From: Anaeramoeba flamelloides
Taxonomy: Eukaryota; Metamonada; Anaeramoebidae
Reading direction: 5' to 3'
DNA length: 64,000 nucleotides
NCBI GenBank assembly: GCA_027625915.1
Contig: JANTQA010000012.1
Span: 12,052,501-12,116,500 of the forward strand
Shown here: piece after piece, positions 10,670-21,444 of the stretch
Numbering within the stretch: position 1 is the first letter of the stretch
Layout: each line of letters starts with the position of its first letter
Made by a program: the position numbers and the translations under genes
The notes under the pieces: generated by a model
Told to the model about the DNA's origin: nothing
What the model saw: only the letters and a program-made list of their open reading frames with translations
Databases searched by the model: none

Positions 10670-13600
10670 TTATTTTTTATTTTGAATTTTTTGTTTAGAT
10701 TTTATGATAAAAATCAATTTTTTTAATTCTGTAGCATTTTTATTATCTATTTTAACAATTTTATTATATTGAAAATTTAATTTTTGAATTAATTTTTCCA
10801 ATCTTGGAAGCAATTGTTCAATAAGTACTGGGTCCAATTTTAAAATAATATTTAATAATACTCTCGTTTTGATTTTAAAATATTTTTCATAACCATAATC
10901 CGAACCCGAACCCGAACCCGAATCGAAATCAAAAGAACAAAAATTAAATAACAAATCAATGATGATCAAGTCAAAGGATAGCGTTTGCGAATGGAAAACA
11001 CCTCTTTTTTCCAATTCCCTTAAGCACCAAACGATCAATTGCTCTTTATTTTCATAATTTTGATTACTTTGGAAAACGACTGCCAATGCTTGGTTGTACA
11101 TTTCAACATCTAATAAAAACTGGGAAATACCCTTTGGACCATCCCAAAAGTTGGTCATTTTTTCTAAATGTTGGTAAATATTCAATTTCATTTGATCCAA
11201 TTTTTCATAAATTTGAAGGTTAAATGCGTTCCATTGCTCATTTAGAAGAGTGAATAATTGGCTTTGATTTTGTCCATTAAGGGAACCCTTTTGCTTTATT
11301 TTAATATTTTGTAAAATATTTTCCATTGAGAATGAGGAATTAAATTTTTTGGTTAATTTTTCATTTAATTTCTTTTTTAATTTTTCATAATTGATTAAAT
11401 TTTCGTTTTTAATTTTGGAATACGAGCTATTCTTCTGCTTGATATTGCTATCGCTCAACAAATTAATTTTTTTTATTAATTTATTTGAAACCTTTTGAAT
11501 AATTTGGTTCAGAATTTCCGAAATAAAACAATTACTATTTAATAGCATCTCTATACTCTTTGCGATTTCTTTATTCTTTTCGAGATGTTTTGTTTTTATT
11601 TCTGGAATTGATTGCAAGGCTAACTCTAATTCTCTAAACGCAATGGGTTTAAAAAACGTTTCGATCGATTTCTTGATTGTGGTTTCCACCGAGTCAAATA
11701 AACTGTCCGTTTCGACATTTTGAACTTTTTCTTCGATAAAAATCTTCTGCTTTTCTTTAATTTGTTGAATTTTATTATTGGTCTTGTTAATAATATTTTT
11801 TTCAAAATTATTTAATAATTTTTCAAGTTGAAATTTTAAGGTTTTACTTTCATCATTTTCTATTTTATCTATATTTCCCTTCTCCTCCTCTCCTCCTCTT
11901 TCACCCCGTTCTTCATTTCTTTCCTTTTCTGTTTTTATTTCAACATGTTCATCATTTTTTTCACCTTTCCCCACATTTATCTTTTCATTTCCAATTTCTT
12001 CACCATTCTTCACTTTTTTATTATTTTCATCACGTTTCATTATTTCTTGCACTTTAACGTTATTATTTCCCTTTAATTGTTTATTAATACCTTGTTCTTT
12101 AATATTTTTGGTATTTTCAGTTATTTTTTCCTTAACGTTTTCATTTTCCATTTTTTTATCTTTTTTTGATTTTTTCCATACATTTTTATATATTTTTTTA
12201 TTACCCTTCATATTTTTAGGGATGTGATGTCCCTTTTTAATTAATAAAAATTCATTATTTTTCTTTTTAATAGTCTTTTCTTTTTCTTTTTCTTTTTCTT
12301 TTTCTATTTCTTTTTCTTTTTCTTTTTCTTTTCGTTTTCTTTTTCTTTCTTCCTCTTCCTCTTCTTTTTCTTCTTCTTCTTCTTCTTCTTCTTCTTCTTG
12401 TTCTTCCTCTTCTTCCTCTTCCTCCTCTTCCTCTTCTTCTTCCTCCTCCTCTTCTTTGTATTCATCACTATCACTATCACTATCATCATCGCCACCATCA
12501 CCAATCTTTTTATTATCTTTATTAATTTCTTGATCTTTCTTTGGTTGTATTCCTTCTTTTTTCAATTTATTATTTATTTTGTTATTATTTAAATTATGGT
12601 CCATGTTGTTTAAGAATTTTTTAATTAATTCTTCTTTTTTTGATTCTGATCTATTCTTAAAATTGATCCCATCATTTTCTAACCCCCTAGTTAATTTCGC
12701 TATTAGTTGTTCTTTATTATTTAAGGAATTTTTAATTTCTTCAGAATCAATTAATTCTGATTTTAAAATATAGTTTTCAATTGATGTTGAAGTAATACAG
12801 AACATATTGATGTCAAAAGGGAAATTATTTGAAGATGATTTTTTTTGATTTTTAATATTTTCTAATATTACACTGTAAATTGGTTGGCTCACATCAAATT
12901 TTGTCAAATAATCAAAATTAATTACAAATTTCTTTTCTAATATTTCTTGGCTATCAAAAATTTCCCCGCCATTAACACTTTGGCTTCTACTAACATTATT
13001 AGTAAGATTATCCACATTGCTATTGTGGTTGTGATTATGATTGCGATTGCGATTGCGATTGCGACTACGAGAATTATTGGTATTATCACTCTGTTGTCTT
13101 TTTGGATTTTTGAATTTTTCTTTCTTCAAAAACTTATTGTTTAAATGCAAAGCATAGAGGAATTGACGGAGTGTGTCAATAACAATAACAAATTGAGAAG
13201 TGGCATCCAAATACATTTGAAAGGCAAATTTTAATTCTTCATTATTGTCCATTTTGCTCATGGGTGGTAAAAATTTAATCGTCTGCAAGCAGCTCCAATT
13301 TTCGATATCCCATAATTTAATTTCAGAATTATTTTTCCCGCCTGTTAAGGCAAATTTTGATAATTCCTTGTTAAATGATTCTTGATTCATTTTAAGCGGA
13401 TTCCCACAATATATAATTGAATTTACTGGTGCTCTGTCGTGTGGATAAAATTTTTTAAGACACTTTTGCTGTTTATAATCCCAAATTTGAATTGTACCGT
13501 CTTCGCTTGTGGACGCCAAAATTTTTTTGTTTGGCTCAAACGCAAGATCTAAAATTTTACTTGTATGTCCGCTTAAAAAGTAGGCACCTTTTTCTACTTT

Positions 13601-13781
13601 GGAACTTTCATTAACTTGAATCTTCTCAGATGTGTTGGATAGATATTGTAAAACATTCCATACAATAATTGTATTATCAGTTGTAATTGTAGCCAAAATG
13701 TTTTGTCTTCGACTATCCCAAACCACCTTTGTGAAATATCCTTTTTTTTCTTTTCTATTTTCCTTTCCTTTTCCTTTTTCG

Positions 13782-13812
<31 letters not shown>

Positions 13813-14452
13813 TTTCTTTTTCTTCGTTTTTTTTTTCATTATTATTTTCTTTTTCGTTTTTGTTTTCATTTTTGTTATCTTTTTCATTTTTTTCAAACTT
13901 GTTTGGTGAATTTTTCAAGTCACACCCAATGGGCCCAGTGTACCTAACAGAAAAAGTCAGCCCATGTCTAATTTCGCCTTTAATTTCCATGATCATCCAT
14001 AAATTTAAAATCCCATCAATAGATACAGACACAAGCAAATCGTCTTCCTCAGAATTAAATCCTAAATCGACAATAGTGTCCTTGTGCCCAGGGATTAATG
14101 CACGTCTGTTATTGTTCCGATTAATAACTCTGATCGATCCTACCCGATTTGAATTGTCCTTCACTGGATAGCAAAGATAATTATTATTTAATGCCAAACG
14201 CTTGGAGGAATCATAGAAATACTCGTGGAGGCCCATTGTCATTCTTGATGAATTTAAGTCACTGGCACCAACTTTGTAACTCTTTGTGCCAACAGTTACA
14301 GTGCTAACGCTTCGTGGCTTGGGATCATGTAATATTTCCCAATTATCGTTTGTGTTCATTTGAGGTGTTAATGATAAAATTTCGTTTGTTGGTGTTTTTT
14401 TGTTCTTCTGATAGCTTTTTAGAGTTGAATTGATTTTAAACAGTTTGCTCAT
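10670..14452 (-). CDS. EDC4: EDC4 / Ge-1 / Varicose-like mRNA-decapping scaffold
   Basis: A single-exon gene for 1260 aa. The N-terminal WD40 propeller (about residues 85-510) has the signature of enhancer of mRNA decapping 4: NNNYLCYPV, then GSIRVI, then GHKDTIVDLGF and LLVSVSIDGILNLW. A Lys/Glu-rich loop (about 186-237) is inserted between propeller blades. The middle (about 600-900) is disordered, with a long poly-Glu run near residues 660-700 followed by Lys/Glu repeats. The C-terminal helical domain (about 1075-1250) matches the EDC4 oligomerisation domain: YNQALAVVFQSN, a paired Leu-rich helix, then KLDPVLIEQLLPRLEKL. In animals and plants EDC4 links DCP2 to DCP1 in P-bodies. That role is inferred here. 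Length is close to human EDC4 (1401 aa). The stop overlaps AATAAA-like sequence on the minus strand. Confidence 0.9.
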
Positions 14453-15166
14453 TTTAAAAAAGTTTATGGTTTTTGTTTTGTTTTATTGTTTCTTCAAGTT
14501 CTTGAATCTTGAGATTTAATTAAGGGAAAAAAAAAATAAAATTTCTAAATACAAAAAGAAAGAAAAATGAAAAATGATTCTGTTTTTATTTACATTGTTC
14601 AGAATCTTTATTCTTAAAATTTCAAAACCTATTTATAGAAATCAACAATTGTCAAGTTTTAAAGCCAATGTGAAACCAACCATTCTTAATATATTTTATC
14701 TTTAGGTCTACCAGAGTTTTAAGGGAATTGAGTAAAATATTCAATTTCACATTATTCCTTTGAATTTTGAAAAATGAGGTTAGTTTTTTTTTAATTTTGA
14801 AATGAAAATATGAAATTTAGAAAACTTACGGTGAATACCTAAAGCTAAAAAAAGAGATAAATTTGGGTCTTCTTTGGTTTTCTGTTTATTTTACAAATAG
14901 AAACAATTTCATAATAAAAATGAAAACTAAAATAAAATACAGATGATCCAAGTTGCCTTAAGGGAATTAGCTACACCATAAGACATGATAAAAATTTGAG
15001 AGAGATGAGATAAGAACATTTTATTTTCGTGGCGTGTGATCGTAGATTCTCTAAAAATTTTTTTAAAAAAATTATTTGTTATTTTTTTTTTAGTAATGTT
15101 CAACAATAAAAAAATTGAGATTATATTGATAGAATAGTTTTTTTTATTATTATTTTTTTATTAAAA

Positions 15167-15715
15167 TAAACTTAATTCCATTAATGTGGACACAGTTTAA
15201 ACAGTTGAAAAAATAACAATAACATGATTTACATCCAATTCGAAATTAATTTTAATTCAACAAACTATTTCATTTTTTGTCTTTTTTGTTTTTGTTTTCA
15301 TTTCCAATTTTTCAGTTACTTAATCTGTTTAGTTAGATCTGAAATTTTTTTATAGATGGTTGATAGAATGTTAGTGTTGAGTTTCAAAAATTGAAAAATC
15401 CACATACAACCTGTGCATGGTATCTTATCATTTGATCGATCAACCATTGTTGGTGTAATTTTAACAAATCTACCAATATATTTTTTGTTCAAACTCTTTC
15501 ATTTTAGCTCGTTTCCTTATTTTGGGTACACTTGTTTTGATTTTTTATTTTATATTGTTTTCTTATATTTGGATGAAAATGATTACTTAAAAAACCATTG
15601 ATACTATGTTATTTAAATATGGTTTTATATTATGTTTGGGAAAATATAATAAATTGAGTTTTTGTTTTGCCTATTTTTGATTTTCTGATATGTACAAATT
15701 TTTGGAATGGGGTTT
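15167..15715 (+). repeat. R1 repeat, copy a (MITE-like)
   Basis: A 549-bp copy of the family also found at 41582-42127, 61002-61534, 62213-62745 and 62955-63484. It begins TAAACTTAATTCCA and ends TTTTTGGAATGGGGTTTA, so the termini are short inverted repeats. Internal landmarks are CACAGTTTAAAC, TTTCATTTTTTGTC, GGTTGATAGAATG, the palindromic TTTGATCGATCAA and AATATAATAAATTGAG. There is no long coding frame. A 62-codon frame inside it is not shared by other copies. Confidence 0.75.
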
Positions 15716-16076
15716 AGTTTTTTTTTTGGGAGAAGATAATTTCAGATTTTTTGAATAAAACTTGTGTCTATTTTGTGTTTTAAACTTTGATAACATATAA
15801 TCATATTCACTTCTCCAATTCCACTAAACGCAATGATTTAAAATCCTAATAAGTAATAATTTGACTTAATTATTCTAATTTTGGAATTCTTCTAGCTATT
15901 TAAGTCTCATTTATGTTTCCTTTTATGATTCTTTCAATTGTAATGTTGTTGTTCATTTTAAACAAAATCCATTAATCCCAAATACCACTAATAAAAAAAT
16001 ATTTCTAATTGCTTTATCTTGTCATGATTAAAAAAATCTCAAAAATGATGAAAAAATAAAAAATGAAAAAATTAAA

Positions 16077-16171
16077 TGCCATAATAGAATGTTGAGAGAA
16101 GGATAAAAGAAAAGTTATTCAACATTCAAAACACTATTTTTTGCAATTCAACTCAACATTCTATTGTGGCA
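16077..16171. repeat. 95-bp hairpin (short inverted repeat)
   Basis: The arm TGCCATAATAGAATGTTGAG (16077-16096) pairs with 16152-16171 with one mismatch. The 55-base loop contains a further partial copy of the arm (TTCAACATTC). It could be a very small MITE or a structured transcript. Nothing in the sequence decides. Confidence 0.6.
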
Positions 16172-16607
16172 ATTTCTTTGAGACTTTGAACAAAACATTT
16201 AAAAAATCTAATGAATGAAGTACTTTAAATAATAAAAATCAATGAGTTACAACCAAAGTAAAAAATGTTATTTTCTGATCCTCTTCAGAATTGTAAAAAA
16301 GTGAAAAATTTTCCTTTACTGTGGCTACTCCCTTAAAATACCAGTGTTTATCAATTTTATTTGGAAACAGCATTATTTTTTTTTAAAATTGACTTAATTA
16401 CTAGTTTTATCTCACAATTATTTGATTTAGTATTTATCAATTACCCTTTTTATATACTTTATTAATTTATTATTATTATTATTATTATTGTTATTATTTT
16501 TAAGAGTTCAAGGTAATTTCATTATTTTTTCTTTGATTAAAATTTATTCATTTTACTAAGTTAGGGATGGACAATTTTTATTTATTTATTTATATATTTT
16601 TTTCTAT

Positions 16608-16692
16608 AGCTGTTTCAAGGCTTCAGTGTATTTTTTCAATATCAGCAACAAAATTTGATATTGAAAAAATTTCACAGTAGCTTTGAATCGAC
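16608..16692. repeat. 85-bp extended hairpin
   Basis: The arms 16608-16644 and 16656-16692 pair over about 37 bases: a perfect inner stem (TTTTTTCAATATCA with its complement) and an imperfect outer stem, around an 11-base loop. The size and bulged stem resemble small-RNA precursors, but an old fold-back DNA element looks the same. Confidence 0.5.
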
Positions 16693-17479
16693 TGTATTTT
16701 TTCTACCCATCTAACAATCTTTTCAATTTTAAATTCTGTTTTATAAAAAAGTATAGATGTAACTCAATTTATTTTATACATTTGAATAATACAAAATATA
16801 TCCAAGTATTTAAAGAATTTTAAATATGTATTTCCAAATAACATATTATTAATCGATATATGAATTGACTTAAATTAAAATATTGAAATAATCCCAGTTT
16901 CACAGTATTCCTTAGTAAAGTATTTTGACATACCTTTTTAGATTGATTTCAAATTATAAAGAATAGTGAAATCTTATATAAATAATTATTTGAATATTTA
17001 TTTTTTTTGAAACCTTTTAATAACTCTGTTTTATCTTTCTGATATTTTAACCGAAATTGAATAATAATTATATTTATCAAATTTAATTTCCATTTAAATA
17101 ATTTTTCTTACTTTTTATAATTAATATGATGTAATCAGTTAATATTTAATAATGAATATTTATGATGCAAGTATATGAATAAAGGAACCTTATGATATTT
17201 TTTTTATGAAATTAATAATATTTAATACTTTATACTTTTAATTCTTAAACATTTTTTGGTATTCTAAAGAACTTTAGGAAATAATTTGAAAATTATTGAA
17301 AAAAATCGAAATTTATTATTTTAAGAAACTTACGATATATAATGGACATGAAAAATGAAATTCACAAAGAAAAAAAACTATTTTGTTTTTAAAAATATAC
17401 AGAAAAAAAAAAAGAAACAAGAGGGAAATTATATATAATTAAATAGAGATTATACTGATTTGTATGCTGAACTCATAAT

Positions 17480-18610
17480 AAAGTTAAAAAAATCAAGATA
17501 TTCGAAATTATCACTATAATAGAAAAAATCGTGATAAATGTCAAAATTTGGTGGATAAAAAGTAATTAGGATATAATAACTGACGACTTTGGGTTAATTC
17601 AACAATATTTTTACAAAGTTTATTTGTATGATTAAAAAAATAGATCAAGTGAAAAAAAGTTATTCTCTTAAAAAAAACAACAAAAAAGATACTTGATTCA
17701 ATCAAGTATCCGATCAAAAAGTTTTATTATACTTTCTTTTGGTTTGCTTGACAAAATTATCAATCCCTTTAGATCAACAATAATAATAACTCAAGATAAA
17801 TAAATATTTTCACAGTTTATCAAGGTGTTCTAAATTGTGTTGAATCAAAGTAAGTTTCTAAAACAACCAACTTTTCATTTGTTCTTTAAAGAATGTGTTC
17901 TTGGGTTAAAACATTTTTGATATTCTAAAAAATCTTTAAAGGGGGATATGATAACCCTTTTAAAAATCTTTCACCACAGACTAACCACACGACCAGCAAT
18001 TATTAAGATTTTTTGTATATTTATTTTCTTTTTGTTATACTGTGACTTCTCATATCTTTGTATTAGATAAAAAAAGACAACAAGAGTTTAGGGTTTTTTT
18101 TGTATTTAATTTATTACCAATAAGAAGGAAAATTACTATTTATTCTATTTGGTTATTTAACTTATGAAGGCAATAAATCCAAAAAATAAAAATAAAACCC
18201 CTCAATTTTATATTCAAGTAAACTTTTAAAATTGATTATTATTTTTTTGATCCTAAAATTTGTTTGAGCTTTTATATTTTGTTAAAAAAAAAAATAAAAA
18301 GAAAAAAATTTATTTATCCATTACAAAAAATCTCATTCAGTTTATAAATTTTTTCACTCTTTTAAAACTTTCAAACACTTGAAGACAATTCATAACACTT
18401 ACTAACACTTTCTAATATATTTAATTGGTAAAAGTGTTATAGAAGCCTCTAAGTCTTTGTAAAAATCAATGAAATATTTTAAAGATGATTTTAAATAAAT
18501 TATTTTCTTATTTTTTTGTGATAATTATTTTTTTACAATAATGTGGAATATCGAGATTTTATGATTTTTCGTGATAAAGTATGACTAATTGGGATTTTTT
18601 TTAATAAAAA
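17480..18610. repeat. R4 repeat, copy 1, about 1.1 kb, non-coding, well conserved
   Basis: It aligns over about 950 bp with 26040-26990, and its last part (18545-18610) aligns with 28465-28555. Both copies keep a 23-nt palindrome with arms GATACTTGAT (here 17688-17710), blocks such as CAACTTTTCATT-GTTCTTTAAAGAATGTG (gapped), GTTATACTGTGACTTCTCA and TTATTACCAATAAGAA, and a tail with TGATTTTTCG-TATAAA. No shared reading frame was found. Ends are rich in AATCGTGAT-like words. It is either a non-autonomous mobile element or a conserved untranslated RNA/DNA element. Confidence 0.7.
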
Positions 18611-20254
18611 CGTGATTTTATTGTTAATACAACGATAATATATGATATCATCAAAAAATATATTGATAAAAAAATTAAAACATCTCTGCAAGTTCAAATG
18701 ATATTATTTATTTCTTGACCTTTTCAGATGAAAAAAAGAATAATTTCAATATTTAAAAAAGAAAAAATATATAAAGAAATTAAATGAAATAGAACAATGA
18801 GAAAAAGAATTTTAGATACAAATATAAAAATTTATTATAATGATATCATTTTAAAAATTTTGTTATTTTCAGTAATCCCAGTTTTTTGATTACAGTGATC
18901 TAAAAATTATAATTTTTAGGTCTTTATGAACTCTTTGTTAATTTTGAGTATATTATGAGTTAAAAAAAAACAACAAAAAATACATCATACATAATTAAAA
19001 ACTACAAAGAATTAAATTTTAGTAAAATTTTTTGTACAAAACTAGCACAAAGATAAATGAAAGACAAATATCACAATTAAAACCTATAAAATTAAAAAAA
19101 TTATTTTCCTTCCCGTTATCCAAAAATTTCATTACAATTGAGTAAAAAAAAAACTTATATATTTTTTTTTTCAATTATCGTAAATTAAATGTAAAGATTA
19201 TTAACAATAAAATATATTTCACTTACAACCAGGCCAACTTTTTGGGTACAAATTTTCAACAAAAATTACGACACAAAAAAATCTCCAATTTTGACAAATT
19301 TTTTTGGAATTTTTACAGACAAATAATTTTACTAGAATTTGGATTTCTTGGATTAATTTCAAAAATTTTTAGGAACTGGATTTTTATCAGAAAGTTTGTG
19401 ACTCAAAAAAGGAACTGAGAGTGGAATAAAAAATGATTCAAGACAAAAAATGTATTAAGCCCAACATTTATTGTTCCAATACTATCTTAGAGTGAAAGTT
19501 AAACTCTTATTTAATAGATTAATAAAAATTATATAAAATAAAACACCAATTTTTTGACCAAGAAAAGTCTTCTTTAGATCTCAATATACATGAAGATCTA
19601 ATTTTTTTTTGATAGCTTGTCCAACAATAAAACGATCAGCAATCTTTTCCAATTAATTTATTTTCCACTTTAAGTTTTTATGTACAGTAATGTTTTTTAA
19701 TTAATAAACATATTCCACTTTGATGACATTTCAAAGCCTTTATTTTGGATTTTAATTTATTATAATATAGAAATTGATATTGTGCGGTTCAAGGGAGAAT
19801 AAAAATTCAATTAATATTTTTCAATTATATTTAGTAATAATTTCAATAAAATTTAATTTGATTAAATCATTTAATCTGTTTAATTAAAAAAATTATGGAT
19901 TCGTTAAAAAATATATCTCTCAACAATTTATTAAAATTCATCAAAGGAATCTTAATAAAAAAGATATTGAAAAATTAGTGGATTTTTAAATAAAGAGGCT
20001 CTTTCTAAAAAGGATAGAAATTTCAATAAAATATTATGGATTTCAGATTAACAAATTTTTAGAATGTCTAATTTATTTATTTAACCTAATAAAAAAAAAT
20101 AATTGATAAAAACCTGAAAATTTTGATTTAAGTATAATTTTTCTTGGTGAAAATTGATGATATTGTTGATAAAAATACTCTAAAAAGACTTTTAGAATCT
20201 ACTTTATTTTTTATAGGCTTTAAATTTCTTTTCTATAAAAATAAAAATTTCCGT

Positions 20255-20370
20255 TTTTAACCACTATTAAAATTCATACACAGTTCAAGACCCATAACTA
20301 AAGAACCAAAATAACACATCTTTACATAATACTAGATAACCTTTTTTCATATTTCATGGATTCTTAACCT
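20255..20370 (+). repeat. R6 arm fragment
   Basis: It matches the right arm of the element at 3960-4517 in the same orientation: AACTATTAAAATCCATAC-like, then AGATAATC-like and the terminus TTTCATGGATTCTTAACCTTAA. It is a solitary arm or a truncated copy. Confidence 0.55.
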
Positions 20371-20527
20371 TAAAGCTATTTATTTTTTCAAATTTTTCTT
20401 TTTTGATCTTTTTTACTTTTTTATAGTACCTTTCCAATTTAGACATACACTTGAAAATCCCTGAAAGGCATTTATTTTTTTGAAAATTTTCATTTTAGAA
20501 TCATTTTGAAATTTTATATTGATTGTA

Positions 20528-20988
20528 ACTGTTGAGAGAAAAATGTTGTACAGAGAAAAATAGTTGGACATCATTTTTAATTGGGAACATTAGTAAAATT
20601 GAAAATCAAATCCTATTGATAACTTGGTGAATTTTATACAAATCCAGGTTTAAATGTGTTACAAGTTCATTAATCTGCGGTATGTGTAGAATACTCATTT
20701 GAATGGTTGATAACCAAAAGTAGATCATGCTATTTGAACAAAAATCCAAGTTTTAGTAAAGTTTACTATTAATTCTGAAAATGGTAATTTTTAAACTTGC
20801 TTTAGATTATAAGAGATAAGGTTTTGAAAAAGTAGAATTACATTAATCCTTATTCTAATAAGTAGATTATTGTTATTTTCTTTAGTTATTTCACAAACAT
20901 AAGAAATTAAAAATCCTTTTTAGTAATGTTCAAAATTAAAATTACTGTCCAACTATTTTACTCTGTCCAACAATTTTCTCACAACAGT
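20528..20988. repeat. TIR element, 461 bp (possibly Tc1/mariner-type MITE)
   Basis: The terminus starting ACTGTTGAGAGAAAAATGTT is inverted at the right end (ending AACAATTTTCTCACAACAGT). The arms match over about 57 bp with a handful of differences and share AAAATAGTTGGACA. A TA dinucleotide adjoins the left end, and a TA overlaps the right terminus, which would fit TA target duplications of Tc1/mariner elements. The interior is non-coding. Confidence 0.7.
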
Positions 20989-21444
20989 AAATTCAAAACA
21001 AGTATTTTTTCTGATAAATTTATTCTGAATGTAAATTCTTTCTGATAAGTGAATATAAATTAGTATAAAAACTCAACACCCACCACAATGGAAACTTTGT
21101 CCTTTAGATAATTTGAAAAAGATTAATAAATAGAATACATTTCATTTTAGAACCAAATGAGTTTATAAACTTCAAATAAAGATTACCAATACACAAAAAC
21201 ACGAAAAAAAATTATTTTAGTGTTATTCAAAGATAATTTTCAGAACTTGATCCAGAAAAATACATTAATTCCATTAATAACCACTCTAATATTTTAAGAA
21301 CTCATATTTATTTCGAGACTACATGAAGAAAACCATGCTGTTACTTTCTCATTTTTGGTTGTGATCTGAGATTATTAGGTTTGACTAATTATTTTTTTTA
21401 AAAAAACCTTTTCTTGTCTAGTAATTCTTGAATTGTAAATTAAA

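Larger units (their letters stand above)
14453..21444. other. Intergenic region of about 7 kb with repeats and hairpins
   Basis: No gene was recognised. It contains a weak R3 relative (14695-14960), R1 copy a (15167-15715), two compact hairpins (16077-16171 and 16608-16692), R4 copy 1 (17480-18610), an R6 arm (20255-20370) and a TIR element (20528-20988). The stretches 16700-17480 and 18650-20240 are AT-rich with nothing recognisable. Confidence 0.6.

Noticed and set aside
12304-12592. Long Lys/Arg-rich and Phe/Leu-rich open frames on either strand across the EDC4 acidic tract
   Set aside because: They are shadows of the purine-rich repeat in other frames. The EDC4 frame has conserved domains on both sides.
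15413-15601. Short open frame inside R1 copy a
   Set aside because: The frame is not kept in the other four R1 copies.
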